Part shown: one piece after another, positions 26,394 through 35,426 of the stretch | How the letters are laid out: every line of letters begins with the position of its first letter | Position numbering within the stretch: position 1 is the stretch's first letter | Assembly: GCF_947498805.1 (NCBI RefSeq) | Contig: NZ_CANMLT010000009.1 | Span: forward strand, 62,001-126,000 | Source of the DNA: an uncultured Tenacibaculum sp. | Lineage (GTDB): Bacteria > Bacteroidota > Bacteroidia > Flavobacteriales > Flavobacteriaceae | Length of the DNA: 64,000 nucleotides | Direction: 5' to 3' | Made by a program: the position numbers and the translations under genes | Notes under the pieces: generated by a model | Seen by the model: the letters and a program-made list of their open reading frames with translations, nothing else | Database searches by the model: none | What the model was told of the DNA's origin: nothing

Positions 26394-27047
26394 ATGGATT
26401 TTAACAAAGATACGGCAAAAAAAACAGCTGAACTTTTATTACAAATAAAAGCTATAAAATTGAGTCCTCAAACTCCGTTTACTTGGGCTTCTGGTTGGAA
26501 ATCTCCTATTTATTGTGACAATAGGATTACATTATCTTATCCGCCAGTTAGAAATTTTTTAAAGGAAGAAATTGCTAAATTAGTAGAAGAAAAGCATGGA
26601 AAACCTGATGTTATTGCAGGGGTTGCTACTGGTGCTATTGCTATTGGTATATTAGTTGCACAAGAACTAGGAGTTCCTTTTGTATATGTAAGACCTGAAC
26701 CTAAAAAGCACGGTAGAAAAAACCAAATTGAAGGACATATTGAAAGCGGACAAAATGTTGTAGTAATTGAAGATTTAATTAGTACTGGAAAAAGTAGTTT
26801 GAATGCTGTGCAAGCTTTAAAAGAAGTTGACGTTAATGTGAAAGGTATGGTAGCTATTTTTTCTTATGGCTTTGATATTGCGTCTCAAAACTTTAATGAG
26901 AAAAATGTAGAACTAACAACATTAAGTAACTATGAATATCTTTTAGAGCAGGCTTTGGATAGCAAATACATTACATCAGAAGAATTAAGAATGCTTGAAG
27001 ACTGGAGAGTTTCTCCAAGTACTTGGAAGCAAAACGAAGAATCATAA
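26394..27047 (+). CDS. pyrE: Orotate phosphoribosyltransferase
   Basis: 217 aa. Converts orotate and PRPP to orotidine 5'-phosphate in cytoplasmic pyrimidine synthesis. It shows the conserved FTWASGWKSPIYCDNR substrate segment, the KKHGRKNQIEG flexible loop and the PRPP-binding motif VVVIEDLISTGKSS, in which the second catalytic-site acid is retained as ED. The start is ATG at 26394 (MDFNKD); an in-frame upstream ATG at 26367 would lie before the promoter element. An SRPBCC protein follows 12 nt after the stop and is probably co-transcribed. Confidence 0.96.
   Translation: MDFNKDTAKKTAELLLQIKAIKLSPQTPFTWASGWKSPIYCDNRITLSYPPVRNFLKEEIAKLVEEKHGKPDVIAGVATGAIAIGILVAQELGVPFVYVRPEPKKHGRKNQIEGHIESGQNVVVIEDLISTGKSSLNAVQALKEVDVNVKGMVAIFSYGFDIASQNFNEKNVELTTLSNYEYLLEQALDSKYITSEELRMLEDWRVSPSTWKQNEES
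26405..26412 (-). promoter_or_regulatory. Nudix gene -7 promoter element inside pyrE
   Basis: TATCTTTG on the - strand (TAnnTTTG) lies 18 nt upstream of the Nudix ATG at 26386, within pyrE codons 4-7. It supports the shorter Nudix start. Confidence 0.4.
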
Positions 27048-27059
27048 AAATTAAATTAA

Positions 27060-27449
27060 ATGAACATAGAAGGAAATACTATAACTGTACAAAAGTCATC
27101 TAAAGAGTTGTTTGAGTTTTTTTTAAAACTTGAAAACTTTGAACAGTTAATGCCAGAAAACACTCAAAAATTTGAGGTAGATGGAGATAGCTTTATTTTT
27201 GGTTTAAAAGGAATGCCAGAAATACGCTTAGTTATGAAAGAAAAAACAGAATTTTCTAATGTTACTTTAGGAGCTGCTAGTAGTAAATTACCATTTACCT
27301 TAGCTGCCGATATTAATGAAATTTCTGAAAACGAAAGTAACGTTACTTTAAAGTTCGACGGAGATTTTAATCCAATGATGGCAATGATGGTTAAAAAGCC
27401 TTTAACTAAATTCATTGACACTTTATCTGAAAATATAGGAAAGCTTTAA
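27060..27449 (+). CDS. SRPBCC-fold small protein
   Basis: 129 aa, resembling the START/polyketide cyclase-like (SRPBCC) superfamily. It begins with the typical strand-helix opening (ITVQKSSKELFEFFLKLENFEQLMPENTQKFEVDGDSF), has a central twisted sheet (EIRLVMKEKT) and ends in a long helix (PLTKFIDTLSENIGKL) that would cap a hydrophobic pocket. No catalytic residues are evident; lipid or cofactor binding is the usual suggestion for such proteins. It follows pyrE by 12 nt and overlaps the convergent birA stop by 4 nt. Confidence 0.75.
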   Translation: MNIEGNTITVQKSSKELFEFFLKLENFEQLMPENTQKFEVDGDSFIFGLKGMPEIRLVMKEKTEFSNVTLGAASSKLPFTLAADINEISENESNVTLKFDGDFNPMMAMMVKKPLTKFIDTLSENIGKL

Positions 27450-28177
27450 ATGAATGAAACCTCTTTGAGGTCAAATTCTTTTATCGTTTCATCTTCCAAT
27501 TCTAATTGGAGTTTCCCTTCTTGTGAGACTCCAATTATTTTTCCCATAAATAAATTTCCTTCAGGAGTTTTAAACATACTTGCTATATCTTTTTTATATA
27601 GGTTATCTAGATATTTATCCTCTAAAACTTTATACCTCTTTTGTTTTAACAGCCTTATATTTTCTTTTAACCTATTTAAGACATTCATTAATAGTATATC
27701 TAAACCTACCTCCTCTCCAAGAATCTTTTTTAATGAGCTTGCTTTTGATAGTTCTTTTGAAAAATTATCTTGATTCACATTTAATCCAATCCCAATTATT
27801 GAAGATACAATCGTATCTTTCTTTAACGAGTTTTCAATCAAAATACCTCCTATTTTTTTGTTTCCTGCCATTATGTCGTTAGGCCACTTTATTGACAACC
27901 TGTTAAGCTCTAAACTTTTAACAGCTTCAAAAACACTTAATGCAACCGCAAAACTTAAATACCTTTGATCACTAAACAAAAAAGACTCAAACCTAACAAA
28001 AACACTAAAAGTCAGGTTTTTACCTACTTCTGAAACCCATTCACTATTCATTTGCCCTCTCCCTTTGGTTTGTTGCTGAGTGACCACTGTTGTAAAATCT
28101 TCAATGACACTATTAACTGCCATTTCTTTTAAAAAAGAATTGGTTGAATCAATGGCACTAAGTTTGATTATTTTCAT
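27446..28177 (-). CDS. birA: Biotin--[acetyl-CoA-carboxylase] ligase (catalytic-domain form)
   Basis: 243 aa. It attaches biotin via biotinyl-AMP to the lysine of biotin carboxyl carrier protein. Diagnostic motifs: TQQQTKGRGQMNSEWVS (adenylate-binding GRGxxxxxW loop), NLTFSVFVRF and KWPNDIMAGNKKIGGILIEN, which carries the catalytic Lys. There is no N-terminal DNA-binding helix-turn-helix, so this is a monofunctional ligase and not a biotin repressor. It is transcribed divergently from rsfS, with an 86-nt shared gap, and converges on the SRPBCC gene. Confidence 0.95.
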   Translation of the reverse strand: MKIIKLSAIDSTNSFLKEMAVNSVIEDFTTVVTQQQTKGRGQMNSEWVSEVGKNLTFSVFVRFESFLFSDQRYLSFAVALSVFEAVKSLELNRLSIKWPNDIMAGNKKIGGILIENSLKKDTIVSSIIGIGLNVNQDNFSKELSKASSLKKILGEEVGLDILLMNVLNRLKENIRLLKQKRYKVLEDKYLDNLYKKDIASMFKTPEGNLFMGKIIGVSQEGKLQLELEDETIKEFDLKEVSFI

Positions 28178-28235
28178 ATACGTTTTGCAGTAAAAACAAG
28201 TATCAATATTACATAAATTACTCGCAAAAAAATAA

Positions 28236-28243
28236 TAACTTTG
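28236..28243 (+). promoter_or_regulatory. rsfS -7 promoter element
   Basis: TAACTTTG, a perfect TAnnTTTG match, 20 nt upstream of the rsfS ATG in the gap shared with birA. Probably drives the rsfS-ftsH-LUD-cdsA run. Confidence 0.45.
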
Positions 28244-28263
28244 CTAAAACTTAATTTTTTTTA

Positions 28264-28632
28264 ATGACAAAAAAACAAGCAACTGCAGATGAGTTAATAT
28301 CTGTAATAATAAAAGGGATTGATGATGTAAAGGGTGAGGACATCCAATTATTAGATTTAAGAGAAATAGATAACACTGTTTGTGATTACTTTATAATTTG
28401 TACTGGTAACTCAAACACTCAAATAAATGCCATATCTGGCTCTGTACAAAAGATTGTAAGCAAAGAACTTAAAGACAAACCTTGGCATGTTGAAGGAACA
28501 GGAAATGCCGAATGGGTTTTAATGGATTATGTGAATGTAGTAGTTCATATTTTTCAAAAACAAGTTCGTGAATTTTACGATATCGAAAGCTTATGGGGCG
28601 ATGCTAAAATCACTCAAATAAACCCAGCGTAA
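28264..28632 (+). CDS. rsfS: Ribosome silencing factor RsfS (Iojap family)
   Basis: 122 aa, typical of the family. Binds ribosomal protein uL14 on the 50S subunit and blocks joining with the 30S when nutrients are short. Conserved features: LDLREIDNTVCDYFIICTGNSNTQINAI, then KPWHVEGTGNAEWVLMDYVNVVVHIF and FYDIESLWGDAK. It lies 25 nt upstream of ftsH on the same strand and is probably the first gene of that transcript. Confidence 0.96.
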   Translation: MTKKQATADELISVIIKGIDDVKGEDIQLLDLREIDNTVCDYFIICTGNSNTQINAISGSVQKIVSKELKDKPWHVEGTGNAEWVLMDYVNVVVHIFQKQVREFYDIESLWGDAKITQINPA

Positions 28633-28657
28633 TTGCTATTTAATTCATATAATATTT

Positions 28658-30592
28658 ATGAGCGATAAGAAAAAAAATACACCTAAATTTTCATTCAATT
28701 CATTTTGGATATACATTCCTATTTTCGTTATTCTTTTAGGATTAAGTTTTTTTAATTCTGGAAGTTTAGCTTCAAGGGATATATCTAAAAATAAATTTGA
28801 AGAGATTTTAAAAGCGAACGACATTAAGAAGATTATCGTTGAAAATAATAACGTAGCAAAGATTTTCTTAAAAGATGAAGCTGAAAAAAAAGAAGAGCAC
28901 AAACAGTTAACTGAGTCTCCTTTTTATAGAAAAGGGACTCCTTTATATACTTATAACTTTGGTGATTTACAAAATTTCGAAAATCAAATAGATCACGAAA
29001 AAGAAAAGTTAAATTTAGATTTCGATAAATCAAATATCGAGAAAACAAGTCTTCTTGAGAACATCTTTAACTTTTTACCTTTTATCTTATTAATTGTTAT
29101 TTGGTTGTTCTTCATGAGAAGAATGTCAGGTTCAGGTGGATCTGGTGGTGCCGGTGGACAGATTTTCAACATTGGTAAATCAAAAGCTAAACTTTTTGAT
29201 CAAGATACACAGGTTAAAACGACTTTTAAAAATGTAGCCGGATTAGAAGGTGCTAAAGAGGAAGTACAAGAAATTGTTGATTTCTTAAAAAGCCCTGAAA
29301 AGTATACAAAATTAGGTGGTAAGATACCTAAAGGAGCATTATTAGTAGGACCTCCAGGAACAGGTAAGACTTTATTGGCTAAAGCAGTAGCTGGTGAAGC
29401 AGGAGTTCCATTCTTTTCATTATCTGGTTCAGATTTCGTTGAAATGTTTGTAGGAGTTGGTGCTTCTCGTGTAAGAGACTTATTTAAGCAAGCACAACAA
29501 AAATCTCCATCAATTATTTTTATTGATGAGATTGATGCAATTGGACGTGCTCGTGGTAAAAATAGTATGACCGGTGGTAATGATGAACGTGAAAACACCT
29601 TGAATCAATTATTAACAGAAATGGACGGTTTTGGTACAGATACCAATGTAATTGTTTTAGCAGCTACAAACCGTGCAGATATCTTAGATAAAGCATTGAT
29701 GAGAGCAGGTCGTTTTGACCGTCAAATCTATGTTGACTTACCAGATTTACATGAAAGAAGAGAAATTTTTGAGGTACATATCAAACCTTTAAAATTATCA
29801 GATGATGTAAATATTGAATTCTTAGCACAGCAAACACCTGGATTTTCTGGAGCAGATATTGCAAATATGTGTAATGAAGCTGCACTTATTGCTGCTAGAA
29901 ATAATAAAGAAGCAATTCATCATCAGGACTTTTTAGATGCTGTAGATAGAATTGTTGGTGGTTTAGAAAAGAAGAATAAGGTAATTACTCCAAGAGAAAA
30001 AGAAGTAATTGCATATCACGAAGCAGGACACGCTACAGTAAGCTGGATGTTAGAACACGCAGCTCCTTTGGTAAAAGTTACTATCGTTCCTCGTGGACAA
30101 TCATTAGGAGCAGCTTGGTATTTACCAGAAGAACGTAAGATTGTACAAACAGAGCAAATGCTTGATGAAATGTGTGCAACTATGGGAGGTCGTGCAGCTG
30201 AGAAGTTGATTTTTGATAAGATCTCTACAGGAGCTTTAAGTGACCTTGAAAAGGTTACTAAACAAGCTAGAGCCATGGTTACAGTATACGGATTAAATGA
30301 CAAAGTAGGAAACATTACCTACTACGATTCTGCCGGAAATGATTCGTTTGTGAAGCCTTATAGTGACTCTACAGCGAAAACAATTGACGAGGAAATTTCT
30401 AAGATTATAGAAGGTCAATACATACGTGCAATTGACATTCTTAAAGAGCATCAAGATAAATTATCTGAATTAGCTGAAATTTTATTAGAAAAAGAAGTTA
30501 TATTTAAAGACGATTTAGTTAAGATATTCGGAACTAGACCTTTCGATCAAGAAAAAGAAAACGAAGTTGTAAACCCTAACACTGAAGAATAG
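28658..30592 (+). CDS. ftsH: ATP-dependent zinc metalloprotease FtsH
   Basis: 644 aa. Membrane-bound AAA+ protease that degrades short-lived and misassembled membrane proteins. One membrane helix near residues 14-32 and a second near 136-154 flank a periplasmic domain. Then come a Gly/Ser linker and the AAA domain, with Walker A GPPGTGKT (about 231-238), Walker [12 protein letters not shown] and [16 protein letters not shown]. The peptidase carries zinc motif HEAGH near residue 453. The C-terminus is acidic. It lies between rsfS and a LUD-domain gene, all closely spaced on the same strand. Confidence 0.98.
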   Translation: MSDKKKNTPKFSFNSFWIYIPIFVILLGLSFFNSGSLASRDISKNKFEEILKANDIKKIIVENNNVAKIFLKDEAEKKEEHKQLTESPFYRKGTPLYTYNFGDLQNFENQIDHEKEKLNLDFDKSNIEKTSLLENIFNFLPFILLIVIWLFFMRRMSGSGGSGGAGGQIFNIGKSKAKLFDQDTQVKTTFKNVAGLEGAKEEVQEIVDFLKSPEKYTKLGGKIPKGALLVGPPGTGKTLLAKAVAGEAGVPFFSLSGSDFVEMFVGVGASRVRDLFKQAQQKSPSIIFIDEIDAIGRARGKNSMTGGNDERENTLNQLLTEMDGFGTDTNVIVLAATNRADILDKALMRAGRFDRQIYVDLPDLHERREIFEVHIKPLKLSDDVNIEFLAQQTPGFSGADIANMCNEAALIAARNNKEAIHHQDFLDAVDRIVGGLEKKNKVITPREKEVIAYHEAGHATVSWMLEHAAPLVKVTIVPRGQSLGAAWYLPEERKIVQTEQMLDEMCATMGGRAAEKLIFDKISTGALSDLEKVTKQARAMVTVYGLNDKVGNITYYDSAGNDSFVKPYSDSTAKTIDEEISKIIEGQYIRAIDILKEHQDKLSELAEILLEKEVIFKDDLVKIFGTRPFDQEKENEVVNPNTEE

Positions 30593-30603
30593 CTTACGTT
30601 TTA

Positions 30604-31197
30604 ATGAATTTTTTTAAAAAATTATTTAAATCATATCAAGATTCATCTAGAGACAAAGAAATAAAAGAACAACAAGTTAAACTTGCTCTAGATGATTCTT
30701 TTGTACATCACTTCATTAATAAAGGAGGTAAATTCTTATACTGTACCTCTTTTAATGAAGTTATTGCTAATTTTAAACATATCCTTCAAGAAAATAATTG
30801 GAAGAAAATTTCATGTTCTGATGTTGACTTATTAAAAATCGCTCAACAGGTAGATGTAAATACATTTGAAAAAAACGATACAAAAATTCCTTATTTCACA
30901 ACTTGCGAACACTTAATAGCAAACAAAGGAGACATTCTTTTTTCTTCAAACCAATTAGGCAGTAATAAGTTATCTAGCTTAACTGAACATTTCATTGTAT
31001 ATGCTACCACTAGTCAGCTAGTTAAAAATACAGGAGAAGGACTTACAGGAATAAAAACAAATTATAAAGGTAACATCCCAACAAACATTAGTTCTATAAC
31101 GAATTATGTTAAGGAGAATTTAGACGAAGATAACTTTTTGAATTATGGTAACAGTAATTCAAAAAACTTATATTTGCTGCTCTTTGAAGATTTATAA
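30604..31197 (+). CDS. LUD-domain protein (LutC/YkgG-like)
   Basis: 197 aa with a LUD-type core: FLYCTSFNEVIANFKHILQ, a middle strand region with CEHLIANKGDILFSSNQLGSNKLSS and LTEHFIVYATTSQLVKN, and the ending NLYLLLFEDL. Canonical LutC works with LutA and LutB in lactate oxidation to pyruvate, but no lutAB is nearby. This single copy, sandwiched between ftsH (11 nt before) and cdsA (1 nt after), probably has a different, membrane-linked housekeeping role; that is inference. No signal peptide. Confidence 0.75.
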   Translation: MNFFKKLFKSYQDSSRDKEIKEQQVKLALDDSFVHHFINKGGKFLYCTSFNEVIANFKHILQENNWKKISCSDVDLLKIAQQVDVNTFEKNDTKIPYFTTCEHLIANKGDILFSSNQLGSNKLSSLTEHFIVYATTSQLVKNTGEGLTGIKTNYKGNIPTNISSITNYVKENLDEDNFLNYGNSNSKNLYLLLFEDL

Positions 31198-31198
31198 T

Positions 31199-31993
31199 AT
31201 GCGAGATCTTTTAACAAGAAGTGTATCTGCACTTGTTTATGCTGCTGTTTTTATAACAGCAATTTTCTTTTCAAAAGAAAGCTACTTAGTAATTATTGGA
31301 GTTTTCTCTTTGATTAGCCTCTGGGAATTTTCAAAAATAATTCAATCCAAAAGCTATCTTTCATTTTTAGTATTAGTTCTATTATCAATTGTAACCATAT
31401 ATACTTTAGATGTAGAATACCCTTCAGTGATTTTAGGGTTTTCTTTATTTTGCCTAGCCATACTGCTATATTATCTTTTCTCTTTAAAGAAAATACATTA
31501 TGCCAATACACAGCAAAAGACATTCTTAAAGTATATATACATAATACTGCCATTCTTTTATTTGGCTAAGCTCCCATTTATCAATTCTGAATATACCCCG
31601 AGTATTATTTTCTATATTATTTTACTTATTTGGACTAATGACAGCTTTGCTTATTTAGTAGGTAAGAATTTTGGAAAACATAAGCTTTTTGAAAAGGTAT
31701 CTCCTAAAAAAACAATTGAAGGATTTTTGGGTGGACTTGTCTTTGCCATTTTAGCTGGATTTGTTATTGCTAAAAACTCTATTATTTTCTCTACAGTTGA
31801 TTGGATTATCATTGCCATTATTGTTTCTGTTATGGGGAATTTGGGAGATTTAGTTGAATCAAAGTTTAAAAGACAAGCAAACGTAAAAGATAGTGGTACA
31901 ATAATGCCTGGACATGGAGGCTTACTTGATAGACTTGACAGCTTGTTTTTCCTTGCTCCCTTCGTATATTTGTATATACATTATATAATGTAA
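31199..31993 (+). CDS. cdsA: Phosphatidate cytidylyltransferase
   Basis: 264 aa. Makes CDP-diacylglycerol from phosphatidate and CTP, the entry to phospholipid head-group synthesis, in the inner membrane. About seven to eight membrane helices are visible. The C-terminal signature is intact: KKTIEGFLGG, then GDLVESKFKRQANVKDSGTIMPGHGG (numbered from there, D-R-x-D follows). ATG at 31199 is chosen because it falls 1 nt after the LUD stop; an in-frame ATG at 31145 lies inside the LUD gene. Confidence 0.96.
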   Translation: MRDLLTRSVSALVYAAVFITAIFFSKESYLVIIGVFSLISLWEFSKIIQSKSYLSFLVLVLLSIVTIYTLDVEYPSVILGFSLFCLAILLYYLFSLKKIHYANTQQKTFLKYIYIILPFFYLAKLPFINSEYTPSIIFYIILLIWTNDSFAYLVGKNFGKHKLFEKVSPKKTIEGFLGGLVFAILAGFVIAKNSIIFSTVDWIIIAIIVSVMGNLGDLVESKFKRQANVKDSGTIMPGHGGLLDRLDSLFFLAPFVYLYIHYIM

Positions 31994-32009
31994 TATTTTT
32001 CCATACTTT

Positions 32010-32273
32010 ATGGCTGATGATTTAGACATCTTATTTAATGAGGCTTATGAAAAGGCTTCTAATACTAATGAAAAGTTACCTCCTGATGTAATGCTAAAAC
32101 TATATGCTTATTATAAGCAAGCTGTTAAAGGAGATCATTTTTCATTCAATGCACATTCTGAAGCTAACCTAAGAAGTGCCTTTAAGTTCAATGCTTGGAT
32201 GCAGTTAAAAGGAATGTCTGAAGATGAAGCCAAAAGAGAATATATAAACTTAGTTAACACAATTATAAAATAA
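32010..32273 (+). CDS. Acyl-CoA-binding protein
   Basis: 87 aa, the size of eukaryotic ACBP, which has a four-helix bundle that buffers long-chain acyl-CoA esters. Characteristic residues: LKLYAYYKQAVKGDHF (the YxxYKQ and GD motif), FKFNAWMQLKGMSEDEAKREYINLV (the K..AW...KGxS..EA...Y block). In bacteria the family is patchy but known in Bacteroidota. It follows cdsA by 16 nt on the same strand, so a link with membrane lipid synthesis is plausible. Confidence 0.9.
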   Translation: MADDLDILFNEAYEKASNTNEKLPPDVMLKLYAYYKQAVKGDHFSFNAHSEANLRSAFKFNAWMQLKGMSEDEAKREYINLVNTIIK

Positions 32274-32278
32274 TCCTC

Positions 32279-32911
32279 ATGAAAAAAATCGTATTTGCTT
32301 TAGCAGTCTTAGTATCATCTAGTAGCTTAATTTCATGTAAAAATGAAGCTAAAAAGGAAACTGAAACACAACCACAAGAAACAGTTGTAAAAAAGAAAGC
32401 TAGCTACGTTTTACAAGATGCTACCAACAGTATTAACTGGACAGCTTATAAAACTACCGAAAAAACACCTGTAAACGGACAATTTAACAAAGTTGATATT
32501 ACCTCAGGAGGAGCAGGAGAAACTGTAAAAGAAGCTGTTAATAACGTAGAGTTTTCTATTCCTGTAAGTAGTATTTTCACTAAAGATTCAAGTAGAGATT
32601 TTAAAATTAAAAAGTTTTTCTTTTTCGTTATGGATCAAACTAAATTACTTTCAGGGAAATTGGTTTTAGAAAATGACTCAATTGGATATGCTAATTTAAC
32701 AATGAATGGAGTTACAAAGAAACTTCCTTTTAACTATACTATTGCAGATAAAACTTTTAATATGCAAGGTGTAATGAAAATTACTGATTGGAATGCAGAA
32801 AAAGCTTTAAGTTCTTTAAATGAAGCTTGTAAAGATTTGCACAAAGGAGCAGATGGAGTTTCTAAAACTTGGGATGAAGTTGCAATTAATATTACTTCTA
32901 CTTTTAAATAG
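32279..32911 (+). CDS. YceI-family lipoprotein
   Basis: 210 aa. The lipoprotein signal peptide ends in SSLISC, with the cysteine near residue 20 followed by a Lys/Glu-rich tether. The mature part is a YceI-type lipocalin-like barrel: NSINWTAYKTTEKTPVNGQF, the VEFSIPVSSIFTKDSSRDFKIKKFFF strand and ANLTMNGVTKKLPFNY. YceI proteins bind isoprenoid or amphiphilic ligands in the periplasm; the ligand here is unknown. It starts 5 nt after the ACBP gene and is followed by a bidirectional terminator. Confidence 0.9.
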   Translation: MKKIVFALAVLVSSSSLISCKNEAKKETETQPQETVVKKKASYVLQDATNSINWTAYKTTEKTPVNGQFNKVDITSGGAGETVKEAVNNVEFSIPVSSIFTKDSSRDFKIKKFFFFVMDQTKLLSGKLVLENDSIGYANLTMNGVTKKLPFNYTIADKTFNMQGVMKITDWNAEKALSSLNEACKDLHKGADGVSKTWDEVAINITSTFK

Positions 32912-32931
32912 AAAGTAATTCTACCATACAT

Positions 32932-32965
32932 AAAAAGCCTTGGAAGTTTCCAAGGCTTTTTTATT
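32932..32965. terminator. Bidirectional terminator between YceI and POT transporter genes
   Basis: Perfect 12-bp stem AAAGCCTTGGAA / TTCCAAGGCTTT with a 2-nt loop, flanked by A-run and T-run. It serves the convergent genes ending at 32911 (+) and 33008 (-). Confidence 0.9.
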
Positions 32966-33007
32966 TATTCTAAACTACAATTCTTTAATGGTCTATCATA
33001 CGGTTAT

Positions 33008-34555
33008 TTAATGAATACCATTCATCATTCTTTTTATTGGTGATGAAAACACAACAACAAGCACTCCTATTAATGATGCAATCACTCCAAAACTGGCATA
33101 TACTGACACATATGAGTACAACTGCTGAAAAGCTTCTCCTTTAGTCAATATAGATTCTCCCGACATTCCCGTAACAAATTCAGTTATTCCTCCAAAAAAA
33201 CCTTCAGAAAAGACTCCTGTATCTCCATTAGAAACTGCAGTTAACTTTGCTATTTTTCCAGCAAAAAAATGTCCATAAAAATTAGCAGAAAACCATACCC
33301 CCATAATAAAGGCAACATATTTTACAGGCGATAACTCAGTCATTTTTGACAAGCCAATTGGCGATAAAAACAATTCTCCTACAGTATACACAAATGTTCC
33401 AGCAATTAAATAAAACATTGGAGTTCTAGCAAACTCATCTACTTGCTGCGCAGATAACCCGAAAACAACAAAACCTAAACCTAAAAAAAACACTCCTAAG
33501 CCAAATTTAATCACAGAATTTGGGTTTTTCTTTATACTGCTTAAAAAGGTCCATAATATCGAAAATGGGATCGCTAATAAAATTATAAACCCGGAATTAA
33601 TACTATTGGTCTGTGCTGCATTCAATCCTACTAAATTCACACTTCTATCAGCAAACAAGGTCAATGAGCTTCCTGCTTGTTCAAAGATGGCAGAAAACAA
33701 CGTATACAAAGCTGTAAAGTAAACTGCAACCAATAACTGCTGCCTTTCGGTTTTTGATACGTTCTTTAAGATATAGGTTAAATAAATAATTAAGAATGCA
33801 GAAACGATCCATACCAGATAGTGTTCGAACTGGTGAAACCTCACAATCAATGCAAAAATAGGCACCGATAAAAACGCGCAAATCGTAACTAAATACCCTG
33901 ATTTTATTCCAAATCTTTTCTTTTCAAATACATTTGTATCTGGCACTAAACCATGTGTATCAAAAACAGCGGCATTCAATCCTCTCTTAAAAACCAATAA
34001 ACCAATTAACATTCCTATTCCTGCTAACACAAAACCATAATGCCAACCATATACCTCGGCTAACCAAGCGCATAATAATGGAGCCACTGCTCCACCAATA
34101 TTTACTCCCATATAAAATATGGTAAAACCAGAATCTCTTCTGTTATCGTCTTCTTTGTACAATTTACCTACAAATGAAGATATGTTTGGTTTAAAAAAAC
34201 CATTTCCCACTATAATTAAAGAAAGTGAGCTATAAAAAAACACTGGATGCTCAAAGGTCAAAAAGAAATGTCCTAAAGCCATTAAAATGGCTCCTAAAAC
34301 AATAGCTTTTCTAAACCCAAGTATTTTATCCGCTAGCATCCCTCCTATTAACGGTGTAACATACACCAACGACATATAGGCGGCATAGATACCAAAAGAC
34401 ATTTCATCTGAAAAAAGTAAATGCTTTGTCATGTATAGAACTAGTAATGCACGCATTCCGTAGAATGAGAATCGCTCCCACAATTCAGCGAAAAATAAAT
34501 ACAATAAGCCTCTTGGATGTCCAAAAACATCTCTTGTTGATGTATGTGTTCTCAT
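33008..34555 (-). CDS. Proton-coupled oligopeptide transporter (POT/PTR family)
   Basis: 515 aa with about 14 membrane helices. Motifs of the POT family: the ELWERFSFYGMRALLVLYM helix 1 (ExxER-type proton site), GGMLADKILGFRKAI (PTR2 signature 1 region), the FYMGVNIGGAVAPLLCAWLAE helix, and SKMTELSPVKYVAFIMG in the second half. Imports di- and tripeptides with protons at the inner membrane. It stands alone, convergent with the YceI gene and divergent from the TetR gene with a 187-nt gap. The export operon regulator next door could also affect it, but I see no shared site near its start. Confidence 0.93.
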   Translation of the reverse strand: MRTHTSTRDVFGHPRGLLYLFFAELWERFSFYGMRALLVLYMTKHLLFSDEMSFGIYAAYMSLVYVTPLIGGMLADKILGFRKAIVLGAILMALGHFFLTFEHPVFFYSSLSLIIVGNGFFKPNISSFVGKLYKEDDNRRDSGFTIFYMGVNIGGAVAPLLCAWLAEVYGWHYGFVLAGIGMLIGLLVFKRGLNAAVFDTHGLVPDTNVFEKKRFGIKSGYLVTICAFLSVPIFALIVRFHQFEHYLVWIVSAFLIIYLTYILKNVSKTERQQLLVAVYFTALYTLFSAIFEQAGSSLTLFADRSVNLVGLNAAQTNSINSGFIILLAIPFSILWTFLSSIKKNPNSVIKFGLGVFFLGLGFVVFGLSAQQVDEFARTPMFYLIAGTFVYTVGELFLSPIGLSKMTELSPVKYVAFIMGVWFSANFYGHFFAGKIAKLTAVSNGDTGVFSEGFFGGITEFVTGMSGESILTKGEAFQQLYSYVSVYASFGVIASLIGVLVVVFSSPIKRMMNGIH

Positions 34556-34699
34556 ATAAATAAAGTTTTAGCGAATGTATTTTTTGACTAAAACTTTAAG
34601 AACACTTGTAGCAAATTGTCATAAAAAATAAGTTTTGTGAGTTTCTGTAACCCTAATAAAACAAAGTGTTAATAAACTTTTAACATTAAACCTCACTAT

Positions 34700-34720
34700 G
34701 TTAATAGTATTACTATTAAC
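34700..34720. promoter_or_regulatory. Candidate TetR operator (21-bp perfect palindrome)
   Basis: Half-site GTTAATAGTA (34700-34709), a central T, then its exact reverse complement TACTATTAAC (34711-34720). It overlaps the first four bases of the TAACTTTG promoter element of the adjacent tetR gene, the classic layout for autorepression. Confidence 0.6.
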
Positions 34721-34724
34721 TTTG
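34717..34724 (+). promoter_or_regulatory. -7 promoter element of the tetR-ABC-HlyD-TolC operon
   Basis: TAACTTTG matches TAnnTTTG, 18 nt upstream of the tetR ATG (34743). The 21-bp palindrome covers its first half. Confidence 0.5.
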
Positions 34725-34742
34725 CAGTAAGAATAATTATTT

Positions 34743-35426
34743 ATGAAAAATCTACTTTCAAATTTAAAAATAGAAATTCCCTCTGGAATTTATATTAAAG
34801 ACCCTGAAACATCTGATTTAGGAAAAAGAATTATTGAACATAGTATTGTTCTAATTGAAGAAATCGGCTTTGAGAAATTCAACTTTAAAAAGTTAGGTTT
34901 ACGAATTGGTTCAAATGAAAGTTCTATTTACAGATACTTTGAAAGTAAACATAAACTTCTAATTTATTTAACTTCTTGGTATTGGGGTTGGATTCAATAC
35001 CAACTGGTTATTGAAACCTATAGCATTCAAGATTCAAAAGATAAACTTAGAAAAGCTATTGAAGTTGTTACCAAAACTACGAAGCAAGACAGTAATTTCT
35101 CACATATTAATGAAGTTTTGTTAAATCGTATTGTGATCGACGAAAATGCTAAATCGTATTCAACTAAAGAAGTAGATACAGAAAATAAAGAAGGCTTTTT
35201 TAGACTTTACAAAGAAGTTGTTAGACGTTTAGCTGAAATTATTAGTCTTTATAATTCTTCATACAAACATCCATTAACCTTAGCTAGTACCATTATAGAA
35301 GGAGCATTGCATCAGCAATTTATTAGACAACACTTTAAAACATTAACAAATTGCGATGACACTATAACTCCAACGTCTTTTTTTATTGATTTAACCCTTA
35401 ACACCTTAATTAATGAGCGAAAATAA
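34743..35426 (+). CDS. TetR/AcrR-family transcriptional regulator
   Basis: 227 aa. An N-terminal helix-turn-helix (about 24-70: IIEHSIVLIEEIGFEKFNFKKLGLRIGSNESSIYRYFESKHKLL), with the family's characteristic SxxxIYRYFxSKxxLL recognition and positioning segment, precedes an all-helical ligand-binding domain. Its last 14 nt overlap the ABC exporter gene, so it is co-transcribed with the export operon. The palindrome over its promoter suggests that it represses itself and the exporter until a ligand binds. The ligand cannot be read from the sequence. Confidence 0.9.
   Translation: MKNLLSNLKIEIPSGIYIKDPETSDLGKRIIEHSIVLIEEIGFEKFNFKKLGLRIGSNESSIYRYFESKHKLLIYLTSWYWGWIQYQLVIETYSIQDSKDKLRKAIEVVTKTTKQDSNFSHINEVLLNRIVIDENAKSYSTKEVDTENKEGFFRLYKEVVRRLAEIISLYNSSYKHPLTLASTIIEGALHQQFIRQHFKTLTNCDDTITPTSFFIDLTLNTLINERK

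Noticed and set aside
26367..26407. Longer starts for pyrE (26367) and nudix (26407), which would overlap each other
   Set aside because: Both lie upstream of the likely transcription starts, and the shorter ATGs give the family-typical N-termini.
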